A stretch of DNA of 64,000 bases, taken from positions 248,001 to 312,000 of the forward strand of contig NZ_CP087952.1 in the NCBI RefSeq assembly GCF_028752835.1, in the 5' to 3' direction. Position 1 is the stretch's first letter, and every line of letters begins with the position of its first letter. The position numbers were made by a program, and so were the translations under genes. Origin of the DNA: Desulfosarcina sp. BuS5. Lineage in GTDB: Bacteria > Desulfobacterota > Desulfobacteria > Desulfobacterales > BuS5. The notes beneath the pieces were generated by a model. It had not been told where the DNA came from. It made no database searches and was given only the letters and a program-made list of their open reading frames with translations. This document shows, piece by piece, positions 1-9,691 of the stretch.

Positions 1-701
1 TTGATACTACCGTTAACATCTCCTGCAAAATTGACCGTGCCTACATGTTTTGGCGTATCAGCAGGCTCTTGATCGGCTGTATCGGTTAATTCAAGATCCA
101 TGGAAAGCATGGCATCAAAAAATTCAATCACTTTATCACCGGTGGATGATATTATATCCATTGTGCCGAATTTTTGAATATCTATGCTTGAAAGTTGCTT
201 TTTTGCGTCAACAGCAGATTTATCCTCGGGTTTTAAGGATATCTCAATGAATATTTTATGCCCCTGGCTTATGAAAATATAATTTTCATACCGATCCATG
301 TGCATCGATTCAATCGCAAAATTCATTCCGGTTGTAATTGAGGGAGTAGAGATAACGCAATGCATGCCGGCATCATTAAAATTAGATTTCAGGTTCCCGC
401 CTATAATATTGCATACCTCAAGAATCACGTCATTGATTTCATCTTCACCTTCAATCTCATCAACTTCCATGCCCAGCATGCTCGCGGTAATTACCCGGGA
501 AAACTCGTCGCTTACGGTAATAGATATACTGCCCATTAAATTACCGGCAAAACTTAATGAACCGGTTATTCTTCCGCCTTCAAAACCAGGAGAGCCTTCC
601 GAAGCGGATAGTTCCACATCCATGGAAAGCATTGTTTCAAACAGTTCATTTGTCGACTCCACAATGGAATTTTTTATGTCAAATGTCTTGAGTGCTTCCA
701 T
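1..701 (-). CDS. CheX-like chemotaxis phosphatase family protein, tandem domains, 3' end outside window
   Basis: This minus-strand frame opens with ATG at 701, with a GGA-containing ribosome site just upstream, and stays open to the left edge, so the C-terminus is missing. About 233 codons are visible. The first domain has the CheC/CheX signature around EVCNIIGGN, where the E-x-x-N pair is the dephosphorylation site in that family. A second copy of the domain seems to begin near residue 190, since SMDLELTDT and GTVNFAGDVNG repeat SMDVELSAS and GSLSFAGNLMG. CheX-like proteins remove phosphate from CheY-type receivers or act as binding modules. It follows the small membrane protein after one base. 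The family call is from motifs only. Confidence 0.72.
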   Translation of the reverse strand, partial: MEALKTFDIKNSIVESTNELFETMLSMDVELSASEGSPGFEGGRITGSLSFAGNLMGSISITVSDEFSRVITASMLGMEVDEIEGEDEINDVILEVCNIIGGNLKSNFNDAGMHCVISTPSITTGMNFAIESMHMDRYENYIFISQGHKIFIEISLKPEDKSAVDAKKQLSSIDIQKFGTMDIISSTGDKVIEFFDAMLSMDLELTDTADQEPADTPKHVGTVNFAGDVNGSI

Positions 702-702
702 A

Positions 703-954
703 TTATTTTTTCCTGTATTTTCTGTAGAATTTGCCCCCAAGAAATTGTCCCGATAAAAAAGCACAAATAAAAATTGGCAGAGTCTTTAGTTGCAATCCTG
801 TACCTGCGACAAGACGGAGTAAAATAACAATCGGGACAGGGATATGCACTGCCAGGAACCAGTAGCGGGAAAACTTATTGGTTTGCACCCTCCAGAAACC
901 GAATGGAAGATTAATAATCAACACAAAAATCGCAATTAACCAGTAATTTTTCAT
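703..954 (-). CDS. small membrane protein, unknown function
   Basis: This 83-residue protein starts MKNYWLIAIF and has about three hydrophobic stretches (roughly residues 3-20, 31-48 and 56-72), with a basic tail ending KYRKK. It lies between purA and the CheX-like gene on the same strand with very short gaps (22 bases and 1 base), which supports it being a genuine member of that transcription unit. I do not recognise a named family. Its hydrophobic profile suggests an inner-membrane protein; no catalytic motif is visible. Confidence 0.6.
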   Translation of the reverse strand: MKNYWLIAIFVLIINLPFGFWRVQTNKFSRYWFLAVHIPVPIVILLRLVAGTGLQLKTLPIFICAFLSGQFLGGKFYRKYRKK

Positions 955-976
955 AATTTATTACGATTTGCAGGGA

Positions 977-2775
<1,799 letters not shown>

Positions 2776-2889
2776 CTTACTCCCCATTATTTTGTGTTTG
2801 TCAAGAATGAAGACCCACCCCTCCCCATTTTGATGCTCTTTATAAATATATTATGGTAATTTACAGAATGATATGGTAAGTGTCAAATC

Positions 2890-3096
2890 ATGGATTTAAA
2901 AACGCAAGCAGAAAAATTTAAAAAAGACAAGTATCCTGTTAAGAACAAATTCGATTTTGAATCCGGGTATCTAACAAAAAGCCCATGCAAGGAATGCGGC
3001 TCAAGAGAGCATTTCCCCGCGTGTATAAACAACTGCAGTATTCTCGGCAAAATACATTCCCATTTAGTAAATGTAATTTCCTGCTCGCGCCGCTGA
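2890..3096 (+). CDS. small cysteine-rich conserved-looking protein
   Basis: This 68-residue ORF has a lysine-rich N-terminal half and a C-terminal half with four or five cysteines: CKECGSREHFPAC, then INNCSILGKI, then VISCSRR. The spacing C-x2-C-x8-C-x4-C suggests a small metal-binding fold. The reading frame stands alone between divergent tadA and the downstream membrane protein gene. The ribosome site is weak. I believe I have seen similar short proteins in sulfate reducers, but no function is known to me. It could be a chance ORF, although the regular Cys pattern argues against that. Confidence 0.55.
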   Translation: MDLKTQAEKFKKDKYPVKNKFDFESGYLTKSPCKECGSREHFPACINNCSILGKIHSHLVNVISCSRR

Positions 3097-3241
3097 CAAG
3101 CGCCTGTCAATACACACTGTTTAAGAATGGAAGCTGAAAGTAACTGTAAGATTTATTTTTTAATTATTTATTATCAGTGGGCATCTCTCTTGTTATCTGA
3201 TTTACCGGAACTTCTTGAGAAGTTATAATTATTTATTGTAA

Positions 3242-4591
3242 ATGAATTATTTAAAAAAAATAAATAGCTTCTTTTATAATATATTCAAATTTCAGCAATC
3301 CGGAATCTGGAGAATTCGGCTGTCGGATCAATCCCCTGTAAAACGATTGGTGATAAAATCTTTAAAAATTATTCTGCTGGCTATCCGCGGTTTTAACAAA
3401 GACAAATGTTATTTAATGGCCTCGGCCTTAACCTTCTGGTCTTTGTTATCCATTGTGCCGGTTGCCGCCCTGGCATTTGGAATTGCAAGTGGATTCGGAT
3501 TCGAAAAACTGCTTGAAAAACTGCTCCTGGAAAAAATACCCGGACAGGAAGAGGTGATTTTACAGGTAGTCGATTTTTCGCATTCGTTACTGGAGAAGAC
3601 AAAAGGAGGCCTTATAGCCGGTATAGGTGTTTTATTACTTTTCTGGGCTGTTATAAAAGTATTGGGGAATATTGAACAATCCTTTAATGATATCTGGAAG
3701 TTAGATAAATCCAGAACCTTGGTCCGCAAAATTGGAGATTATCTTTCATTGATGATTATCTGTCCCTTTATTTTTATAGTATCCAGCTCCGTTACCCTTT
3801 TTATAACAACCAGGATCACCCAGCTTACCGAAAGAATTGCTCTGCTCGGTATAATCAGCCCCCTTATATTTTTCAGTTTTAAGCTGGCCCCATATGTTTT
3901 GATATGGATACTTTTCACATTTATTTATATGATAATGCCTAATACCAGGGTGAATTTCAGTTCCGGGCTGCTGGGCGGCATTGCGGCAGGCACTCTTTAC
4001 CAGTTTATCCAGCGGGGATATATCACATTCCAGATAGGTGTATCCAATTATAATGCTATATACGGAAGTTTTGCAGCATTACCCATGTTTTTGCTTTGGC
4101 TTCAAATCAGTTGGCTGGTTGTTCTTGCAGGTACGGAATTATCTTATGCTCACCAGGGTCTTGATAAAAATACCTTTGAACCGGATGCCGGAGAAATAAA
4201 CCTGACTTTAAAAAGATTATTAGCGCTTCAGATCGTTCATCTTATAGTAAAAAATTTCGCTATGTGCAAGGAGCCTTTAGCAGAAGCCCAGCTATCGGAA
4301 TCACTTGGGGCGCCGGAAAAAATTGTTTCAAGTCTGCTTGGCGAACTTATGGATTGCAAAATCGTTTCCTGTGTTTGTTCTGATGATAGAGAAATTGCAG
4401 CATATCAGCCTGCAGTAGATATACGCAAATTGTCAATCTATTATATTCTGAATGCTATGGACAAACAGGGGATTGATGATATATCATTAAAAAAAAGTTA
4501 TGGCTTTGATGTGTTGTCCCAATCATTGAAAACCATGAAGGAGGCTTTAGAACAATCCGGGGCCAACATACTGCTTATGGATATTGAATAG
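3242..4591 (+). CDS. YihY/BrkB family inner-membrane protein
   Basis: This 449-residue protein has the YihY/BrkB fold. A conserved N-terminal stretch, DKCYLMASALTFWSLLSIVP, is followed by about six membrane helices up to residue 315. The family hallmarks YNAIYGSFAALPMFLLWLQ and WLVVLAGTELSYA are present. The last ~130 residues are soluble and look like a winged-helix extension common in proteobacterial homologues (AEAQLSESLGAPEKIVSSLL). The family was once annotated as ribonuclease BN, which is not supported; its physiological role is not established. It is a single gene with an AT-rich leader and no strong ribosome site. Confidence 0.9.
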   Translation: MNYLKKINSFFYNIFKFQQSGIWRIRLSDQSPVKRLVIKSLKIILLAIRGFNKDKCYLMASALTFWSLLSIVPVAALAFGIASGFGFEKLLEKLLLEKIPGQEEVILQVVDFSHSLLEKTKGGLIAGIGVLLLFWAVIKVLGNIEQSFNDIWKLDKSRTLVRKIGDYLSLMIICPFIFIVSSSVTLFITTRITQLTERIALLGIISPLIFFSFKLAPYVLIWILFTFIYMIMPNTRVNFSSGLLGGIAAGTLYQFIQRGYITFQIGVSNYNAIYGSFAALPMFLLWLQISWLVVLAGTELSYAHQGLDKNTFEPDAGEINLTLKRLLALQIVHLIVKNFAMCKEPLAEAQLSESLGAPEKIVSSLLGELMDCKIVSCVCSDDREIAAYQPAVDIRKLSIYYILNAMDKQGIDDISLKKSYGFDVLSQSLKTMKEALEQSGANILLMDIE

Positions 4592-4642
4592 CCTGAAATC
4601 TATAGATTCCCACAGTAGGGGCACGATGCATCGTGCCCTTAC
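4592..4642. repeat. composite palindromic repeat (element end plus GCACGATGCATCGTGC palindrome)
   Basis: Between the membrane protein gene and nadA lies GAAATCTATAGATTCC, which resembles the two ends of the dispersed repeat joined together. It is followed at 4615-4642 by a near-perfect palindrome centred on GCACGATGCATCGTGC. The same palindrome recurs at 48009-48035, again next to a dispersed-repeat end. No coding potential is seen. Confidence 0.75.
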
Positions 4643-4667
4643 AACTAATAGGATAAATGAATAAATA

Positions 4668-5714
4668 ATGCATTACGATATTAATGAAAAAGAAATTATA
4701 AAACGTATAAAAACGATTAAGAAAAAACTTGGAAAAGAACTTGTAATACTGACCCACCATTATCAGAGGAAAGAAATCGTGTACCTTGGCGATTATGGGG
4801 GGGACTCTTTTGCCCTGTCCCGGCAGGCAGCAATGAATAATGATGCCCGTTTTATTGTTTTTTGCGGGGTTAATTTTATGGCTGAAAGCGCTGAAATTCT
4901 TTCACAGCCCAATCAGATAGTACAGATTCCGGATCTTGACGCCGGCTGCTGGATGGCTAATATGGCCGATATTTCCATTGTTGATGAGTCCTGGGAACAG
5001 GCAGTATCGGTTATAGGGGAAGATAAGATAACACCTGTTGTTTACATGAACGCCGATGCGGTGGTAAAGGATTTTTGCGGGAAAAACGGTGGCATCATAT
5101 GCACATCGTCGAATGCACCTGAAGCCCTTAAGTGGAGTTTTAAGAGGCGTGAAAAAATTTTCTTTTTCCCTGACAAGCACCTCGGCCGTAACACCGCAAA
5201 CAGATTGGGCATTCCTCCTGAAGAGGTTATAATATGGAATCCTGAAACGCCATTTGGCGGGAACACCAAAGAGGCTATCAAAAAAGCCAAAATAATTTTA
5301 TGGGAGGGTTATTGCCTGGTACATACCCGTTTTCAGGTTGAAGACATTTTAAAAATGAGAAACAAATTCCCGGATGCAAAAGTTGTTGTTCACCCGGAAT
5401 GTCCCCAGGAAGTGGTAGGCGCTGCAGATGACGCCGGCTCAACCAGTTTTATTGTAAATTATGTAGACCAGGCTCCTGCAGGTGCAACAATCGTAATCGG
5501 CACTGAAATCAATCTGATAGACCGTCTTGCCTTTGAATATCCTGAAAAAAAAATACTTGCACTCAAACATTCTCTTTGTCCCAATATGTCTAAAATAACT
5601 CTTCAGAAGCTTTTATGGTCCCTGGAAAATGTGGGAAAGGTCAATATTATAAAAGTGCCGTACAAAATAAAAAAGGGTGCAAAAAAAGCGCTGGATAGAA
5701 TGCTTACATTATGA
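4668..5714 (+). CDS. nadA: quinolinate synthase
   Basis: NadA condenses iminoaspartate with dihydroxyacetone phosphate to quinolinate, the NAD precursor, using an oxygen-sensitive [4Fe-4S] cluster. The 348 residues include LTHHYQRKEI near the start, FCGVNFMAESA, CTSSNAPE and HPECPQEVVG. The cysteines in GCWMAN, GYCLVH and LCPNMSK are the likely cluster ligands. Length and order match NadA throughout. The gene starts 76 bases after the membrane protein gene and is followed by the thiamin genes 16 bases downstream, so it may head that operon. No nadB or nadC is in the window. Confidence 0.96.
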   Translation: MHYDINEKEIIKRIKTIKKKLGKELVILTHHYQRKEIVYLGDYGGDSFALSRQAAMNNDARFIVFCGVNFMAESAEILSQPNQIVQIPDLDAGCWMANMADISIVDESWEQAVSVIGEDKITPVVYMNADAVVKDFCGKNGGIICTSSNAPEALKWSFKRREKIFFFPDKHLGRNTANRLGIPPEEVIIWNPETPFGGNTKEAIKKAKIILWEGYCLVHTRFQVEDILKMRNKFPDAKVVVHPECPQEVVGAADDAGSTSFIVNYVDQAPAGATIVIGTEINLIDRLAFEYPEKKILALKHSLCPNMSKITLQKLLWSLENVGKVNIIKVPYKIKKGAKKALDRMLTL

Positions 5715-5730
5715 ATAAAGGTAGAACAAA

Positions 5731-6516
5731 TTGACAAAATTACCATGTCTTAAAATAGCGAACCGAACTTTTGAATCACGCCTCCTCATGGGAACCGGGA
5801 AATTTTCTTCCAATGATGTCATGAAAGAGGCCATTGCTGCTTCCGGAACTGAAATAGTTACCGTTGCGCTTCGCAGGGCCGATTTGTCAAATCCGGATGA
5901 TAATATTATCGGGGCGATAGATACTGACAGATATCTTCTTCTACCTAATACAAGCGGCGCCCGTGATGCTGATGAGGCTGTACGTTTAGCCCGTATTGCG
6001 AGAGCAGCCGGATGCAAACCCTGGGTAAAGCTTGAAGTAACCCCTGACCCTTATTATCTTCTCCCTGATCCCATAGAGACGCTTAAAGCAGCCGAGATCC
6101 TGGTAAAAGAAGGTTTTATTGTGCTCCCCTACATTAATGCTGATCCTGTACTGGCAAAAAGGCTTGAAGATGCAGGTACTGCTGCTGTCATGCCTTTAGG
6201 ATCTCCGATCGGGACAAACAGGGGACTTAAAACCGCTGATTCCATACGCATCATTATAGATCAGACTCAGATACCGGTCGTGGTTGACGCCGGGCTTGGC
6301 GCACCGTCACACGCTTCTCAAGCCATGGAGATGGGAGCGGATGCAGTGCTTGTTAACACTGCAATTGCAGTCGCCTCAGACCCCATAGCCATGGCCAGGG
6401 CTTTCAAACTGGGTGTTGAGGCCGGATTTACAGCCTGCATGGCCGGATTAGGCAAAGAAAAAATTAAGGCTGAAGCAAGTTCACCTTTGACAGGATTTCT
6501 CAGGAACAATTCATAA
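5731..6516 (+). CDS. thiG: thiazole synthase
   Basis: ThiG forms the thiazole phosphate ring of thiamin from deoxyxylulose phosphate, dehydroglycine and ThiS thiocarboxylate. The TIM-barrel protein has the N-terminal [11 protein letters not shown], the WVKLEVTPD segment with the Schiff-base lysine, and [19 protein letters not shown] near the C-terminus. The best start is TTG at 5731, with GGTAG eight bases upstream and homology beginning directly after it. The 261-residue length is usual. Its TAA stop shares a base with the thiH ATG, indicating coupled translation. Confidence 0.95.
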   Translation: MTKLPCLKIANRTFESRLLMGTGKFSSNDVMKEAIAASGTEIVTVALRRADLSNPDDNIIGAIDTDRYLLLPNTSGARDADEAVRLARIARAAGCKPWVKLEVTPDPYYLLPDPIETLKAAEILVKEGFIVLPYINADPVLAKRLEDAGTAAVMPLGSPIGTNRGLKTADSIRIIIDQTQIPVVVDAGLGAPSHASQAMEMGADAVLVNTAIAVASDPIAMARAFKLGVEAGFTACMAGLGKEKIKAEASSPLTGFLRNNS

Positions 6517-7631
6517 TGAGCTTTGCCTATAAAATAAAGGGATATAACTGGGATGCCGTCAAATCGGCTATCCTCGCAAAAACAGCCGATGACGTGAGAC
6601 GTGCTCTTTATACGGACATAAGAACATATAATGATCTTCTTGCTCTTCTTTCTCCTGCGGCCGAACCTTTTATAGAAGATATGGCTCAACAGGCTCACAG
6701 GACAACCTTACGTCGGTTCGGCAAAATAATCCAGATGTATGCGCCTCTATACGTTTCAAACAAATGTGTTAATTCGTGCCTTTATTGCGGATTTAACCGT
6801 ACCAATAAAATAGATCGAAAAACACTTACAGAAAAAGAAGTAATGCAGGAGGCGGAAACCATTTATAATTTGGGTTTTCGACATATTCTCCTCGTAAGCG
6901 GGGAGGCCCCGAAAGATGTGCCGGTTTCTTACTTTTGTCGTATTGCCCAAAGTTTAAACAATCTTTTCTCATCTATCTCCATTGAAATTTATCCCATGGA
7001 TACAGAGGAATATAAATCTCTGATTCAAAGCGGCGTAGACGGTTTAACTGTTTATCAGGAGACCTACAATAGAACAACCTATCAACAAGTACATCCGGCG
7101 GGGAAAAAGAGCGATTACAAATGGCGGCTTATGACGCCGGACAGGGGCGGAACAGCCGGATTCAGACGTCTTAACATCGGCACCCTGCTTGGGTTGTCGG
7201 ATTGGAGAGTTGAGGGCGCTTTCACAGGACTGCATGCCATCTACCTTATGCGACAATACTGGCAAAGCCTTGTTTCCATTTCCTTTCCCAGGCTGCGCCC
7301 GGCAACAGGCGGATATGAGCCTGAATATCCTGTAAATGATTCAGCCCTGGCACAGCTTATATGTGCTTTCAGGCTCTTACTGCCGGATGCCGGACTGGTA
7401 ATATCCACCAGGGAGCCGGAACAACTGAGAAATAACCTGATGCCTTTGGGAATTACCCAGATGAGCGCTGGAAGCAGAACTTCTCCAGGCGGATATTCCC
7501 TGGAAGCACATGCTGATAATCAATTTGAGATATCCGATATAAGGTCTCCGGAAGATGTTGCAAGAATGATAACCTCAAGCGGTTATGAACCTGTCTGGAA
7601 AGACTGGGACAAAGCCTTTCTTGAAGGATAG
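6516..7631 (+). CDS. thiH: 2-iminoacetate synthase (tyrosine lyase), radical SAM
   Basis: ThiH cleaves tyrosine to dehydroglycine and p-cresol, supplying the thiazole ring in anaerobes. The radical SAM cluster motif is CVNSCLYC, followed by the GE-type motif region HILLVSGEAP. The 371 residues and the C-terminal SAGSRTSPGGY segment are typical of ThiH. The choice of ThiH rather than glycine oxidase ThiO fits an oxygen-free lifestyle. The gene overlaps thiG by one base and precedes thiS by one base. Confidence 0.95.
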   Translation: MSFAYKIKGYNWDAVKSAILAKTADDVRRALYTDIRTYNDLLALLSPAAEPFIEDMAQQAHRTTLRRFGKIIQMYAPLYVSNKCVNSCLYCGFNRTNKIDRKTLTEKEVMQEAETIYNLGFRHILLVSGEAPKDVPVSYFCRIAQSLNNLFSSISIEIYPMDTEEYKSLIQSGVDGLTVYQETYNRTTYQQVHPAGKKSDYKWRLMTPDRGGTAGFRRLNIGTLLGLSDWRVEGAFTGLHAIYLMRQYWQSLVSISFPRLRPATGGYEPEYPVNDSALAQLICAFRLLLPDAGLVISTREPEQLRNNLMPLGITQMSAGSRTSPGGYSLEAHADNQFEISDIRSPEDVARMITSSGYEPVWKDWDKAFLEG

Positions 7632-7632
7632 T

Positions 7633-7839
7633 ATGGAAATAAAAATAAAGCTGAATGGTGAAGAGCGCCTGCTTGATAAGCCATTGGATATTTCGTCTCT
7701 TCTTTTGATGCTGGAGCTTCCGGCGGAAAATTTAATTGTGGAGCTTAACAGGGAGCTGTTACATAAAAATAAATATGAGCAAACAATCCTTGTAAACGAT
7801 GACGAACTTGAACTTATCAGATTTGTGGGTGGCGGATGA
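7633..7839 (+). CDS. thiS: sulfur carrier protein for thiazole synthesis
   Basis: This 68-residue ubiquitin-fold protein ends in FVGGG, the glycine tail that is adenylated and converted to thiocarboxylate. The ATG at 7633 lies one base after the thiH stop. A longer in-frame opening from 7585 lies wholly within thiH and is not needed. KIKLNGEE at the N-terminus is typical of ThiS. The stop overlaps the thiE start as ATGA. No thiF is in the window, so the activating enzyme is presumably encoded elsewhere. Confidence 0.92.
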   Translation: MEIKIKLNGEERLLDKPLDISSLLLMLELPAENLIVELNRELLHKNKYEQTILVNDDELELIRFVGGG

Positions 7840-8489
7840 ATCGTAAGGAACGTCTGGAGGCATTTAAAAAGATAGATATTTACCCGGTAACATGCCGGGA
7901 ACTGTCAGGGGGACGATCGAATATTAAGGTTCTTGACGCAGTTCTGGCCGGTGGAGCCAAAATTATTCAGCTCAGGGAAAAGGACTGGGAAAAAAGGGAA
8001 ATCTTCGAGCTTGCCCTGGAATTCAGAAAACGGACCCTCGTTCATGACGCACTTCTTATTATAAACGACCATCTGGATATAGCCCTTGCCACGGAAGCGG
8101 ACGGGGTCCATCTCGGCCAGGATGATTTACCCATCAGCGCCGCCAGAAAGATTGCGCCTGATCTTCTCCTGGGAGCTTCCAGTCACAGCCTGGAGGAAGC
8201 ACTGGGGGCAGAAAAAGACGGAGCAGATTATGTTAATATCGGACCTGTTTTTCCTACAAAAACAAAAAAAAAATTAACCCGTTTTCTGGGACCGGATGCG
8301 ATTGCGGAAATAAGCCCGAAACTGAAGATACCCTTTACGACAATGGGAGGAATCAATCAAAAGAATATTCAAGACGTTCTGGAAAAAGGAGCAAGGCGTA
8401 TTGCCATGGTCACCGGCATCACCCGAGCCCCTGATATTGCAGATAGGGTACGTGCATTGAGGGAGATGATTCTAAAGATTTCCCCATAA
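7836..8489 (+). CDS. thiE: thiamin phosphate synthase
   Basis: ThiE couples the pyrimidine (HMP pyrophosphate) and thiazole phosphate to thiamin phosphate. The 217-residue TIM barrel shows IQLREKDWEKRE, LIINDHLDIA, DGVHLGQDD and the GPVFPTKTKK loop, which bind substrates and diphosphate in this family. It is the last gene of the thiG-thiH-thiS-thiE cluster and overlaps thiS by four bases. No terminator is obvious downstream, where a long non-coding region begins. Confidence 0.95.
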   Translation: MNRKERLEAFKKIDIYPVTCRELSGGRSNIKVLDAVLAGGAKIIQLREKDWEKREIFELALEFRKRTLVHDALLIINDHLDIALATEADGVHLGQDDLPISAARKIAPDLLLGASSHSLEEALGAEKDGADYVNIGPVFPTKTKKKLTRFLGPDAIAEISPKLKIPFTTMGGINQKNIQDVLEKGARRIAMVTGITRAPDIADRVRALREMILKISP

Positions 8490-8561
8490 AGAATTTCGGG
8501 TTCAACCAGTCGACACAATCGAATCATTTATATTCCCTTTTGCTCACAGGACTATAATAAA

Positions 8562-8648
8562 ACAATCTATAGATTGTCATATAAATAATTTCACTGCGTT
8601 ATCGGTCGTCGTAGTATTACAGTACGCCCTCCTTCCTTGTTTCCTGCA
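8562..8648 (+). repeat. dispersed ~105-bp intergenic repeat, copy 1 (truncated)
   Basis: Begins ACAATCTATAGATTGTCAT and continues through TTTCACTGCGTTATCGGTCG and GTATTACAGTACGCC. The distal end is missing compared with the copies at 32455 and 33308, which are in the same orientation. Confidence 0.8.
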
Positions 8649-8890
8649 TATTTCTATTAAAATTCGAAATCAATCAAAAAAAATTCAAAAATATTTATGA
8701 CCAAGTGGTTAACGGTATAATCAGCATTTTTTTTTCTTCTTTATGGATGTGCAGTGGCCGAAGTTAGAACCAACCCCGATCTTTTACAAGCTTTGTCCTG
8801 ACTGGATTCATTTCAATATATAGGTATGGTGTCCCCTGAATTCCTTAGTTTTTATATGGCATTTATGGTTTATTGTTGTTTTTTTAGAGT

Positions 8891-9110
8891 ATTATATTCT
8901 ACATTTCGCACCTAAATCATATATTTTTTGAATTAACAATACTATATATTATGTCTTGGTTTAAGGGTTATATCGATATATAGATATGCTAAACATTAGC
9001 ACTTTTTTATTAGAAAAGTTCATTAATTAGTTTGTACTTTATATAGTAAAATTTTCAGTCAACATCACAATATATTGTGCTTTTAAAGATGCGAAATGTA
9101 AGTTATATTA
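8891..9110. repeat. possible small non-autonomous inverted-repeat element
   Basis: TACATTTCGCACC at 8900-8912 faces GATGCGAAATGTA at 9088-9100, giving an 11-base exact inverted match with weaker pairing outward (TTATATTC against TTATATTA). The enclosed ~200 bases are extremely AT-rich and non-coding. The size and ends would fit a MITE, but no second copy is present in the window, so this is tentative. Confidence 0.3.
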
Positions 9111-9691
9111 CATAAATTCCCGGCAATTTGGATGCTGATGAGGATATCCTCTAAAGAACGCTTTACGTTGGTAATTGCTGATTATTGGTAAAAGCCGGAA
9201 TATTTGATTCCTTTGATTTTTCTGATGGCTGTCTTGAAGAAGGAGTAAAACAGGCCGGAATTGTCATTGATTCGTTGAATTTTCTGCAGCAACAGCAAAG
9301 AATTAAAATTCATGCCCGAGTTTTAATGGAGACTCATTTATATATCGCCCTTTCAGGGCAGCCCGAGGAAGAAATACCCATATTGATTTGTGTAACTTTT
9401 TTGTATTGCACCCGCATTTCAGTTCACCGATTTTACGACTCTTGATCGTTGTTTTTCGGATAAACATATGATAACCGTTGCACATAAAAAAATGACATCT
9501 AAATATCACAACAGCACATTGTGGCACTATATTGATCATTTTTGACCCCCCAAATATTTTAACAGCCTGTTATCATTAGACCAATATTTTTTGTTTTTAT
9601 GAAAAATGTCGATTTGTCTTTGTTTTTGTGTAAAAAAAAGTCAGAAAGATAGGCTAAGTTAATGAACGAGGTCTAAGTTGGGAAAAAACAA

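Larger units (their letters stand above)
8490..9691. other. 1.2 kb AT-rich intergenic region
   Basis: No convincing gene is visible between thiE and lptD. The stretch contains one truncated dispersed repeat (8562-8648), a possible small inverted-repeat element (8891-9110) and a very AT-rich core around 8870-9110. A short open frame at 9185-9445 has no recognisable motif, no ribosome site and no neighbour to support it. The last ~130 bases before lptD are a T-rich leader without a clear promoter. Confidence 0.6.

Noticed and set aside
298-756. 152-codon plus-strand frame at the left end
   Set aside because: It lies antisense to the CheX-like gene, whose minus-strand frame has clear family motifs; the plus frame is Ser/Ile-rich shadow sequence.
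9185-9445. 86-codon open frame in the gap before lptD
   Set aside because: No ribosome site, no recognisable motif, no conserved neighbour, and it ends in a run of aromatic and hydrophobic residues typical of chance translation.
9515-9540. TGGCAC motif resembling a sigma-54 promoter
   Set aside because: The downstream TTGC box is missing at the required spacing.
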